The notes under the pieces: generated by a model
Seen by the model: the letters and a program-made list of their open reading frames with translations, nothing else
Told to the model about the DNA's origin: nothing
Databases searched by the model: none
Translations under genes and position numbers: made by a program
Part shown: positions 1 to 10,267 of the stretch, one piece after another
Layout: each line of letters begins with the position of its first letter
How positions within the stretch are numbered: position 1 is the stretch's first letter
Source of the DNA: Eunapius fragilis
Taxonomy: Eukaryota; Porifera; Demospongiae; Spongillida; Spongillidae
DNA: 64,000 nt
Assembly: GCA_963681505.1 (NCBI GenBank)
Contig: OY811988.1
Span: 1,855,306-1,919,305 of the forward strand
Direction of reading: 5' to 3'

Positions 1-932
1 TAATTGCAGATATCTTGGACAGTGCCAGTGCAATGAAAAAATTTAAAGCTGAGGTATTTGTTTAAATTTCTGGAAATTACATTCACATAATTGAAATGTT
101 TATGTGCATAAATTATGCTCACCAACAGGATCCAGCATCTTTAAATCGCCCAACATGGGTTGTAGACAGAAATGAAATTGTACTAACAGAAAAAGAACTT
201 GGACGAGGCGGTTGGGGCATTGTTAAAGTTGCTGAATTTCGTGGTCTCATTGTGGCTGCAAAATGTTTCTATAACACTCTCATTTCAGAGTACAACATAG
301 GGCTGTTCAAGCGTGAAATTAACCTGGCTGCTATTGCACGCCACCCAAATTTGCTTCAGTTCATTGGGGCTACAATGGAGGGACAGCTCATTATTCTTAC
401 TGAACGGATGCCAACATCTCTCAGAGCTGAGTTGGAGAAACTGAAAGGAGCATTGCTGTCCCGCCCGCAGATTCTATCTATCTCCAGAGACGTGGCCTTG
501 GGTCTAAACTACCTGCACAGCATGAAGCCTGATCCTGTAATCCATAGAGATGTGAGCAGTGCAAATGTGCTCTTGGAACGTTCGGGCTCTGACACCTGGA
601 AAGCCAAAGTTTCAGATTATGGAACTGCAATGTTCCAAGAGTTCATGCACACTCCCTGTCCTGGTAATGCTACGTATGCTTCACCTGAATCAAGCAGTCG
701 TCTGCAACAATCAGTTAAGATGGACACGTACAGCTATGGTGTTCTCTTGCTTGAGATGTGCACTGGTAAATTTCCGAACCCTACGACCCTTTTCAATGCG
801 GAGCTTCCACAGTTGGATGCTTCCTGGGATAAGATGGCAGAGGTTGTACGGATATGCCTCAAAGTGGATCCGAATCAGCGTCCATATATGGATCAACTCC
901 TTGAAAAATTAGAAAAAATTTCCAAAGCTTAA
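1..932 (+). CDS. TKL-type protein kinase (copy A), 5' end outside the window
   Basis: Two exons are visible. Bases 1-53 end an ankyrin-linker exon (SASAMKKFKAE) and 129-932 encode the kinase, joined by a 75-nt intron (gt at 54, ag at 127-128) that keeps frame. The kinase has a glycine loop (GRGGWGIV), beta-3 lysine (VAAK), catalytic HRDVSSANVLL and a DYG in place of DFG, followed by ASPES and the DTYSYGVLLLEM helix. This fits a tyrosine-kinase-like (TKL) serine/threonine kinase. Copy B at 27.7-29.4 kb shows that upstream exons carry ankyrin repeats, so the full protein is probably ankyrin-TKL. All kinase motifs are present and the reading frame is intact, unlike copy B. The substrate is unknown. 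A start at the ATG at 96 would lie in the intron and is not favoured. Confidence 0.85.
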
Positions 933-1689
933 GCACATGTATAGATTTATAGATGTGTTTTTAATTGAGTGTATACTTACTATTTACACGTATTTATTGA
1001 GTGTTTATACTTATTGACCTTCAGCAATCGTTCATCATGGAGTTTGTTTACACGATGATGCATATGCAAGCACTGAAGATCATACGTTTGTGATATATGA
1101 GAAGCTTCGCCCATAGAGACGGTGTTTTGACCTTTACTGGACATGTCACATGTTATACCTAACTATTGGAATTACAGCAGGCAGCGTACATGTATAACTA
1201 AGTCATATCAGCTAACATTTAGCTCTACGATCCAACGGACATGCAGATCTACATGTATAACGTAACTGGCCCGCTTTAAAGCCGGTCGACCGGATTCATT
1301 ATTTATACTATCTAAAAATGAGATAACATAGAAATGGGCCAGGGAGCCGTGGGTACATGTGATGAATTGGTGTACAAAATGTCCATGCAAGCAAGTTACC
1401 ACCCCGCTTAACGTAACTATAAGCTATTCCTATTCTGGTGTATACAGTTTCCTTAAATTTTCGATTCCCCTTATTTGCCACGTAGAACACACAACTCAGT
1501 GAAATACTCACGTGCAGGGTACTTATGAAGTATCATGAGAATAATACAGCAGCGCATCAATAAATGCAAGATACACACACAACAGCTAAAAGACAATGGC
1601 AATCACATTTGGATACATACGTATGATGATAAAAATTCGTTGTTTTTCTGGCATGAATTACACATGAATCGTGTTGAGGTTTTTTTTCA
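933..1689. other. Intergenic stretch; duplicated 3' flank of kinase
   Basis: Homology to the region after kinase copy B (29382-29525) continues through the CTTCAGCAATCGTTCATCAT motif near 1019-1038 and stops near 1080. That marks the end of the duplicated block. No gene is supported in the remainder. Confidence 0.6.
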
Positions 1690-2319
1690 AATGCTTTGTG
1701 GTACTCCCAGACACTCTTGATGGAACCATTCTTTACAAACGTCAGGTTCAACCATGTTACCTTCCTCTATGCTCTCACAGTGCAGATTAATTTCAAGCAT
1801 CTCTGTCACTTTTACTCTCTTCTTTCTTTTCATCGTCTCACCAGGAAAGGGTTCCATTTTACGTTGGGTAAAACACTGCAACAATTGTTTTCAAATGTAA
1901 AACGTAATATGGTTGTGGCTAATCTTCAGCACAGAATGCCAATGTGTAAGGACCACAGTTACTTCCATTCTTCTGTTTATCAACATTGATAAAATGAAGT
2001 TTTATGATAGGTTCATGGGACATAAGCAATGCACATGACTCTGGATTGTGCAACACATGCTGTCATAAACGTTGGCTGTCGAATACGGACAACCAATAGT
2101 AGAGATTGCTAGCCAATGGTTTCCACCCGAATGCAGTACTTGAAGAAATTCTTCTCCACCTACAACACAACCCTGGTGTATTGTAGTTAGCAGTGTGCTC
2201 TGGAGACCTGGTGTACCATTTCTGTTTTTGAGAAGGCTTTGGGTAGCATTGATGATGTTGTCGTTTAGCCATGAATAATTGCTTTTAAGAATAGCCCTGA
2301 ATAGAAAAATTGAAATCAT
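1690..2319 (-). pseudogene. Ulp1/C48-like cysteine peptidase and PHD remnant
   Basis: A SUMO-protease-like fold can be read across frames. FLQVLHSGGNHWLAIS carries the catalytic His, NVYDS the Asp, and NGSNCGPYTLAFC (about 1980-1930) the Cys. An in-frame TAG follows AFCAED. Then, in another frame, MVEPDVCKEWFHQECLG near 1760-1700 resembles half of a PHD finger. The full triad with downstream PHD is known from large eukaryotic transposon proteins. Frame changes and the stop make this a relic. Confidence 0.65.
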
Positions 2320-3202
2320 AATAATAATTATTCATTAATTTCAACAAACTGTACCTACATGTATCTGCTTCATACAACTTCACTTCATCAAATGCTATCC
2401 AGAGCTTCTCAGACATACTTGAGCTACATGTGCAGTTGGTCACTGGACCCCACAAACTCTAGCACCTCATGATGTTCAACATCCTCTTCTGCAGGTTGCA
2501 CATGTTTCTCATATTCTTGCATTAATAATCCATTTGCATAGATTGTCCATATCAGAATAATGAAGATTGAGGTCATCTTTTGCAAACAAGTTTACAACAG
2601 AGACAGCCATAGGCCTCATGTGCATGTTCCAGTACTGCAGTAATGGACCACACTGCAGGTGGCAGCCTAGTGAGAGTAATGGCAGGGATGCAACCAAAGA
2701 GACAAACTCTTCATGTATCTTCTCAGTAAGTATGACAAATCCACAAGCTTGCACAAGAGATGGTTTGTTATTATAACTGCGTGATCGAATCAAGCCAAAG
2801 TGCTACATGCCGATGTGATACATGTGTTAATATGAAGACCGTATTCTTTTTGGATCATACAAATAGTCTGAAAGCTGGGAGAAAGTTGGTTGTTTGTTAT
2901 AATGTTGCAATAGTTTTTGATGCTGACATCTATGTCTTCATTCTGTTATACATCCTACTCCTTGATTCCTTACTACCTTACTACCTGAAAAGTAATTTTA
3001 AAATAATCATCTTCACATGCAGAGAGGTGTGATATTGCTTTCCACACATGAAATAATGCATGCGTAGACTACCTTTTATATCATCACAAAACTTGCTCCA
3101 TTCATTGGAAATGGAGGAGTCAATTTGACAGGGTGTCTCAGTAACTTCAATACCATTTCCAGTTGCATTGCTGAAAAATTCCAAATTGTATTAGAGTTTG
3201 AT

Positions 3203-3487
3203 TCATCTAAATAAACAAACAAATAACTTGTGCAGTTGGAACTTGAAGCAGACTTGTGACAGTATTGCTGCAGCTGATGTTTTTTTTCGTACACAGTGAC
3301 ATTGGCAATTGATGCCGCCAGTCATGCACTTGCATGCATTGGTCACTAAATGGTTCCAAGGTGCCTGTTGTCTAACTGCTTCTCTAAATGAGATGGAATG
3401 CTCCGCTTGCCAGTTCGAATTCTCCACTGTGCACATCACAGATCTGTTATATCTTTCAAGTTCTCCTGCAGTGTAGCAGACATTCAA
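3203..3487 (-). pseudogene. Cysteine-rich block of the Ginger-type element
   Basis: The minus-strand reading holds ACKCMTGGINCQCHC, a compact CxC..CxC cluster. Similar cysteine-rich tails follow the integrase in several Ginger-like proteins, but I cannot name the domain. It lies between the integrase and the Ulp1 region on the same strand, which is the reason for assigning it to the same decayed element. Confidence 0.45.
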
Positions 3488-4059
3488 AACACCATGTTTT
3501 TACCTGCACAGAAATATATTGGATGCAGATTTTAGAAATAACACAATTCATACCTCAATCAGTAAAGGCTCTGGTCTCCACTCACAATGTCAACAATAAT
3601 ACAAGGCAAGCGAGATAGGTCTGAACTTGCTTGATCTATACGGGGAATCCTAAGTGACACAGTTTCACCAATCACGAATGATTTTGTGCTGTGTTGTTTT
3701 TTGTACCTTTTTGCCATCATCTTAGAAGACGAAAGGTACTTTCTGTCATGCAGCCTTGACTCTGATCTAAATATAAAAGTAAACACATATGCACATTTTA
3801 AAAACTACACATATGCAAATTAGTTTGACCAGTGAGAATCCCATTGATCTGCCAAGTCTACCTCTAACATGATTGCACTTTGTTGTGTTGGAAAGAGGAC
3901 TGTTTGGACTCTTGGCCAAATACCAGTTCATACAGCCGGGGTTACTCCTGGCACTTGAGTATTCATAGCATCTAAACATATGCACAAGAGGATGGGTGCA
4001 TGTACAGGTAAATTAATACGTATTACTTAGAAACTACCTGAGGTAACCAGCAGGTGTCT

Positions 4060-4435
4060 TCAACCCACTGGCACTAATTTCAGCAGCCATCGTTTTGTGC
4101 AGGGTTTGATGTGCCCTTTCAACCTTTGAATATTAGAATGCCACAACTTTAGCATCTCTGGTATCACCCCATTCACAAATTCTCTGCCATTGTCAAATTG
4201 TAGAATGCAAGGAACACCAAAATAAGGGAAGATGTATGTATTAAGAACATCTGCAACATATCTAGCACTCTTAGCTTCCAAAGTGTATGCAAAATTGAAC
4301 TTAGACCAGTGGTCCACACAGTGAAGCATCCACTTCTTAGTCCCATGAGGAAGGTACCTCATATCAATGAGATCAAAGAATAAGTGCAAGCTGTTATTCC
4401 ACTCGCTAAAGCTGTTTGTCTCATGGGCTGGTTGT
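4060..4435 (-). pseudogene. Integrase catalytic core of the Ginger-type element
   Basis: The translation shows an rve-type integrase core. The first Asp lies in DLIDMR, followed by the WMLHCVDHWSKF strand, and the second Asp lies in LQFDNGREFVN. The third block changes frame: after KLWHSN the homologous reading continues as VERAHQTLHKTM in another frame, and the usual RPRHPQSQG segment is missing. In the family this enzyme cuts and joins transposon ends. Here it is inactive. Downstream on the same strand, about 3786-3559, the residues KRYKKQHS and FVIGETVSLRIP look like the C-terminal DNA-binding part of the same protein. Confidence 0.75.
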
Positions 4436-4440
4436 CAATC

Positions 4441-6075
4441 CCAATAGTAATTCCAGTTGAGCAACTAAGATGATTTTGGACAGTTCAAAATATAAAATTC
4501 CCTTATGTTTGAATTGCTATAACTTCCCAATGGTTAAAGCTACTGACGTCCAATTATCAACACTTCATGCTTAGTCTACAGCTTTTCTCTATGGTAGAAT
4601 ACATTTTGGGGCTATCCATGCCAGTATTGCAACGTTCGATACCCAAGTGGGTTCAAACCCGCCATAACTTTCTGTTGGAGTAATCAAATCGCTTCAAATT
4701 TAAGTAGAGAAGATCCTTAGCTATTGGATTGTTCTGTTCACTAATTTATATGCCATCCATTACGGACATACAGTTGAAAAAAACTGCATGCACATTTTCG
4801 TGCTCGATTCGCACCAAAAAGTATTCATATTAATTAGCACTTTCAAAACTGTAGAATACAAGTTAAAACCAGCCCCAGTCTAGATCTCCCTACGTGTACA
4901 TATATAGTACCCAATTATATATCTGTAATCTGCAGAAGAGGCCACTTGCAAGAATTGGCTTCAAAGGAGCAGTTGAGAGCTGAGGTTTGCGAAGTTGATA
5001 TATCATTTTGGGCACAGAGAAACAAATTTTTCTACCACATATCTTGATTGGAACATCATGACACAAACTGCAATTGAGCACAAGCAGTATATGTATTTGA
5101 TACATGCATGGACGTGACATATTATACCTTTTCAAATATCTTCTTATACCCAGCATGCAAGAGGTCCTTTTCATGAACCTCACAAATATAATTTCAAAAA
5201 ATTCTTCTACATGTACGAATCTCCTGTACTTTTCTAGAGCTGCATTGTCCTCCAAACCCTATAGATGACAAATTTGTCACATTTCTAGACTTGCAGTTGT
5301 ATTTGTGCCATGAATGCATCTTTTAATACCACAACCTATATTGTGCGAGAAGCATTTGCTCTTTCATGCGATATATATAACTGTTTCCCATGCCATGCAT
5401 GACGATGATTGCCAGTTACCAACATTATGGAGACCTATAGCTACCTGCTGTTTTGCTGGAACAACCTGGACATCCCGAGCACCTAGACTACAGGGGCGCA
5501 CGGCGGTTTGCTCCCATCGAGACTCTACGCCCGAAATATTGAAATATTTACGTTAATTGTCCCATAGCAACGAACCAGACAACCGATGATCTGCTTTGCA
5601 CCAAGATACCAAATGCACAATATACCATGCTAGAAGCGGCAAACACCTCTGATTGTTATAGGCAAGCATAAATCGCCCGGCCTTACTTTGCTAACTGTCT
5701 GTCACTCACTGTCAGCATGGATTGTCGCAAGCAATCTACTTATGCACGGCGTATTTCGATATGGTGTATAAAAAAAAAAAGGAATATGACATGCAGGAAC
5801 TGAGACAGGCCAAAAACAAATACAGTGGTAATGTACAGTAGGTTGTATCTGTTTTTGCTAAATACTAACGATGACGCCTATATGTAGAGCATTCGAAATC
5901 CCACCATTTCAAGTTTGTCTCTAAAGAATAAAATTAAAGACGGGATGTTATTATATTCATTATGTTTGGGAGGTTATTTGAGATAGCACAAATGAGTTCA
6001 AAGAACAACTGTTCTGTGGATGTAACATGCATGACCCAGCACGCAGCAGCCGCATTCAGACGTTAAAATACAAAT
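4441..6075. other. No gene recognised
   Basis: About 1.6 kb of AT-rich DNA without a supported gene. Open frames here (for example 5255-4890 on the minus strand) have no recognisable domain or splice context. Confidence 0.5.
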
Positions 6076-7740
6076 TTATTGAGGTTCTGCAGAGCTACTG
6101 GAAGTATTGCTCTTTATTATCTTTGCGGGAGGTGGGATGGCAGCTAGCAATTGTGGCTCGATACTTAAGACATGTTCTTTCACTATACACTGTAGGTTCT
6201 TGACTCGGTCTTTGATGGGAGAAAATTCCAGGGTAAGCCGATTAAACTTGGCATGTATAGACTCTGCACCTTGTTCACCAAGTAGGCCAAAGCCAACATG
6301 GTTTGCATTAGCCCACTGTACAGCATGATCTTCCAAAAGGTGCATTTTTATTTTAACTGTTGCCTCAGGAAATGTATCCCAATAGAAGAGTAAGAACTCT
6401 CGAATAGCCTGTTTAGATGCGTAGAGGACAAATTAGCTGACAGCATAAAGCGTCCAGCAAATGGAATAGCTTGGTAAACATGCCCGGCATTACGTGGAGG
6501 CCAGGTGGGCAAACCTATTTTGCGTGATGTAATTCATGCACATGCATTGCGCAATATGCTGGATGAATTTACCTGCAAGACTGGAATGTCAAAAAAAAGA
6601 GATACAGTTAATAAACATCTGCTTTTTTGATCCCCCCTGCTGAGATAAAGCGCTGGTGATCAGCATGCATACTCTCAAGGGTCCTCTCAGCAGCATGTCC
6701 TTGGACTGATAAAGAGGTTGCCATCTTCATGATATAGTATGGACAAGGGTAGCATCCTATTGCATGTTCATGATTTTACATCAGTTAAATTTGTATTGAG
6801 CCCACTTCACATACCACTGGCTCCAGATATGCCATACATCTTGGACAGAAACTCATAGTCCCCACACACAAATTCCTTGGTTGTATACTGCCGGCAAATT
6901 AATAAAATATTAATAAAATGCATTTTTACTTGTAAACATTATTTCCTACCTCCATTTCATTCCATGCAGGTGTCCAACCTGGTCTTTAAAGCTGTCAAGT
7001 GCCATATGCTGCTATCACCAGCCACAAAGCATCTATACACGTAGGTACATGTTGTGTACTGAGTTTGGTGTGGCCTCATTGACAATCTGTCTTGAATGTT
7101 CCACCTCCCTTATCTCCTCCTAACTTTAGTCACACCTCACTAGGAGGTATAAAACCTTCATGCCAGGTAAGCTTGCCTGCCCTAAAAACATACATGTAAT
7201 TCTGATCAGACTATTAATCCATTTGTCTTGACTTCTCTTCATCTAAGAGTTGTGCAACCTTGTCCACAAGATGTGGAATGTGCACCAAAGGGGCTCCTCT
7301 TATTTCCTCCCCACCAAAAGGAAGTGGAAATGAAAAGTGGCAATGTATACTTTCAGGTTATCACCCACAATCTGGGTTGAAATGTGTCGCATCCTCTCCT
7401 CCCAGGCAAGTCAAATCCCTGATGATTTCAGCCACCTGAAAAAGACTGTAAATTATACCTCCTGCACTATTTTGTATTGCAAAGCTATTATTCCAAGGCA
7501 TGGCAAGCCCAGCCTTTATTGCCAATACCTCAGCAGCCCTGATTTCTCTTGAAGATGAGATGCCTGCTTCATCCAACAAAGATTGGCGCTCTTTATCAGT
7601 TAGGGTGAGTACTTCTCTCTGGATGAGGGCAGATGAATCTCCTCCACTGATAAGGTTCTGTATTGACTGCATTTCAGAGCACCTTGTCTTTACTGTCTTT
7701 GCACAGGCAGCTGAGGTTTGTTGCCTGGCTTTGGTAAGTT
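6076..7740 (-). pseudogene. RAG1-like transposon copy 1, DDE transposase core
   Basis: Downstream of the RING half, the minus strand reads: LTKAR...TSAACAKTVKTR (about 7740-7690); a helical linker with AAEVLAIKAGLAMPWN (to 7361); PFGGEEIRGAPLVHIP (about 7330-7260); KLGGDKGGGTFK (7126-7091) with an in-frame TGA at 7130-7132; KEFVCGDYEFLSKMYGISGASG (about 6880-6812) ending at a GTATGT donor; RTLESMHADHQRFISAGG (about 6690-6635); and HLLEDHAVQW...GFGLLGEQGAESIHAKFNRL (to 6076). GGDKGGG, GDYEF and GEQGAES sit where RAG1 has its catalytic Asp, Asp and Glu. The ASG..C context after GDYEF and the ES..KF context after the third motif also match. Several exons are implied. The nonsense codon and frame shifts show this copy is dead. 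Confidence 0.75.
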
Positions 7741-7804
7741 GTATGAATGTGATTGGCTAAGTGATAAATTGTTAATATGTAATACTACTAGTACCATACT
7801 ATCA

Positions 7805-9090
7805 CTAAATACGCTTAACTTGTCCTCCTAATCCATTAGAAAGCTGTATGGCACCTGTATCAGGACTACAGGAGACAGCCTTCTTCAGAAATTCCGCTGC
7901 TAGTCTTTCTTCACCAGGTGTAAGCGATGGTACACATTCACGTGCACCATATTCTACAGCTTTAACATCATGACCACAGCTTGCACAATGAATCAAAACA
8001 TCTGATAGCAGCAGAAGTATAGCATTCAATGCTGGTCTGATATGAAATGGAACCAGGGGGCCATCATCTGAGCAGAAAGGACAGTTCACAGAATCAAAGG
8101 CTGCTATCATATCAACTATGCACTTGGTGCATATGAGTGGACTGCATGCAAGTTCCAGTGGTTGTGAGAGAAAATAATGGATCACAATACATATTTCATC
8201 TCCTTCAAGATTGACATGCTGTTCTTGGTTGCTGTCAGTGGACAAGGCTCATGTAGAACAATTGGAGGAGGGGAATTCTTTCACTGATGGGTAATGAGCA
8301 AGTTAGGAGTGATGCCTGCTTGCCATCCCCTAGGTACTGTCGACTTCCTACATGATCCACGTGCACACATTTTGAAGTGCTCACACACCTGCATGAACAC
8401 CATATACATGTATATGATTAAGCAATAGTTCTACCTTGCATTCCTTTTCCTCATGCGTAACCCACTGAAATGGGATCACAGCCAGCCCCGGATCCAGCAT
8501 AGGCTTGGGGGGGGGGGGGGGGGGGGGGCGGCCCCCCCCCCCCCCCCCCCTTTCATATGAAATGCCGCCCTCTGGGACCAATTGCCGCCCCCCCCCCCCT
8601 CCCCCCTTCCACTCCCCACGCACTATCACGCACGCGCGCACAAACCAAGATATAAATCATCGTACGGCAAGCAGCCCCCCCCCCCCCCCCCCCCCCCCCG
8701 CTTTTCGTATCGGGCCTAAAACGGACAGCAACCCTCCCCCCCCCCCCCCCGGCTTTTCGTATCCGCCCCTGGCTTCGCATGCATTCATTGTCAATGTGCC
8801 GCCCCTCCCGTAAAACCGCCCCCCCCCCCCCTTAGCCAAATCCTGGATCCGGGGCTGATCACAGCACACTTGTAGTACAACCTTTTTGTGATTGCGCTGA
8901 TGATTCTCTGCATCGAATGCTTGAAACAAATGGAGAACCTTTCTGGCTGTATGCGGGCATCATCACCAGAGGTGCCAATGCTAAAGGCAATTTTCAGCTC
9001 TGCTGAGAAAACCTTGCAAGGGTATCTATTATTTGGCTTCTCTCTGGTCTTCTTTAGCCTTGGCCCACACACTCTGCAATGCATAGGCAC
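7805..9090 (-). pseudogene. RAG1-like transposon copy 1, N-terminal zinc/RING half
   Basis: Read on the minus strand. 9090-8866 carries CRVCGPRLKKT, then RYPC, a hydrophobic stretch and RIQPERFSICFKHSM. This is the pattern of the RAG1 N-terminal zinc domain (CRICG...RYP...IHP..FC..C). The exon resumes at 8474-8436 as IPFQWVTHEEKECK after a 375-bp inserted element. A 46-nt intron (8389-8434) follows, then VCEHFK, completing a CKVC pair. The RING-like part (8190-8060) reads LSQPLELACSPLICTKC...NCPFC, then a C..C...Y....C finger and a SLTPGEERLAAEFLKKA helix. The first RING cysteine pair is degraded, a stop lies at about 8270 and the frame breaks after 7805. Copy 3 at 51.7-52.4 kb shares the domain order and the intron position. 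Likely role in life: DNA binding or ubiquitin ligase-like part of a transposase. Confidence 0.75.
8483..8857. mobile_element. 375-bp poly-C/G MITE with 8-bp target duplication
   Basis: The ends are inverted: CAGCCCCGGATCCAG at 8483 and CTGGATCCGGGGCTG ending at 8857. ATCACAGC flanks both sides (8475-8482 and 8858-8865), a perfect 8-bp target duplication. The inside is mostly runs of C or G, including a back-to-back G-run/C-run near 8507-8550. It splits the first exon of RAG1-like copy 1. CAG ends and an 8-bp duplication suggest a hAT-type non-autonomous element. Confidence 0.85.
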
Positions 9091-9254
9091 TTGCTACTCC
9101 ATTCCTATAATCACGTTCATGTACAATGCGTACGCATGTACGTAACTACAACTTTATCGATTATTCATAAAATACGCTAGGCTTGTTTGTGGTGATAGAA
9201 AATACGTCAGCGCTGTAGGCTTGTATATTCCGATTGTCACACGCCTTCTGGTCA

Positions 9255-9975
9255 TTTTTATTATATGCCTACCTCATACTTAGATCAGTGCACGGAGTCC
9301 ACGCAGCCGAGTTTCGTACGATGAAGTTATCAAAAAGTTCATGACGCACCGATATAAAATAAACAGCGTTTTCAAAATCGATGATTTTACCGTGCAATCT
9401 CAAGGACAATTCTGATTCCATTCGAGCATCTAGAAGTGGAAAGATCCAGATGCTGCCAGTTCTGCCAAACGAGTGCATGCAAGCGCAGTACCGAAAGGAC
9501 CAACAAAATACAGCATGGATAATGTTGGATCCATAAATTATGAGCATGCATGGTATATCGCTAAAATGGAAGGAATAGTTTCAGTAATAGTTATACAGTG
9601 GTAGATATTACGTCTCTCTCGCTTATGGTAATATGCGCTGCTTGAAATGTGAGAATAACGCCAAATTTGCTTATACATGTACGTCAAGTTGGTAATAATG
9701 TATTGCGGTGCATGGATTATCTGAAAGTAGCGTGCGATCAGTTTATACTTAGGGTAAATTCATTCTATGTATTATATGACTTTGCTTTTGCCAATGCTTT
9801 CAACTTCACCACTATTTGGTCCTCAATGAAGGTAGTCTGGGGACTAGTGTAATATTTTAATGGTACACGTCAACAAATGATTTGTCATGATCGAGCAGGT
9901 AGACGTTCTTGCTACCGGGGTCTAAAAGTTTCAAAAACTAAATATAATACCAAATCCACCAGAAAAATTTAGGAA
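9255..9975 (-). repeat. Diverged copy of the interior of the 61.9-63.6 kb element
   Basis: Read in reverse complement, this stretch matches 62589-63200. Shared blocks include CTAGTCCCCAGACTA, CTATTCCTTCCATTTTAGCG, ACCATGCATGCTCATAATTT and GGCAGCATCTGGATCTTT. With the adjoining foldback at 9976-10267 it forms a larger dispersed unit. No coding capacity is recognised. Confidence 0.75.
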
Positions 9976-10267
9976 ACAAGTAATAAAAACATTCTCTATA
10001 CGAGAAGGTTGGTGGAATCAAAGATGATGGCGGTGTAAAAAGCAAGGGAACAAGGCTTCTGATTGAAAAGGAAAAATGAAATAGACCTATATTAGCACGC
10101 ATGACAGTTAAATATGACAACATGCTACTAATATACATGTACATGTAGGTGTATTTCATTTTTCCTATTCAATCAGAAGCCTTGTTCCCTTGCTTTTTAC
10201 ACCTCCATCACCTTTGATTCCTATATATCACCAACCTTCTCGTACAGAGAGTGTTTTTATTACTTGT
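9976..10267. mobile_element. Foldback MITE, ACAAGTAA family, member A
   Basis: Starts ACAAGTAATAAAAACATTCT and ends with its near inverse ...TTTTTATTACTTGT. Arms of about 110 bp pair almost completely around a centre near 10110-10145. Internal blocks such as GTGTAAAAAGCAAGGGAACA are shared with members at 14.5, 22.7 and 62.3 kb. Confidence 0.85.

Larger units (their letters stand above)
1690..4440 (-). mobile_element. Decayed Ginger-type DNA transposon (integrase + Ulp1 + PHD)
   Basis: On the minus strand, in order: a Gypsy-type integrase core (4435-4060), the IGETVSLRIP-type C-terminal block (3786-3559), a cysteine-rich block (3487-3203), an Ulp1-like cysteine peptidase (2319-1900) and a PHD-like remnant (1884-1690). 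This order matches Ginger-type cut-and-paste transposons, whose integrase resembles that of LTR retrotransposons. Frames are broken several times and no terminal inverted repeats were located, so the limits are only the coding limits. Confidence 0.7.

Noticed and set aside
8381-8929. Gly- and Pro-rich open frames on both strands
   Set aside because: Products of the poly-C/G core of the inserted MITE at 8483-8857.
6000-9200. Recombination-signal-like or Transib-like CACAGTG termini around RAG1-like copies
   Set aside because: Isolated CACAGTG-type heptamers occur but no inverted pair or heptamer-spacer-nonamer arrangement was seen near any copy; element termini remain undefined.
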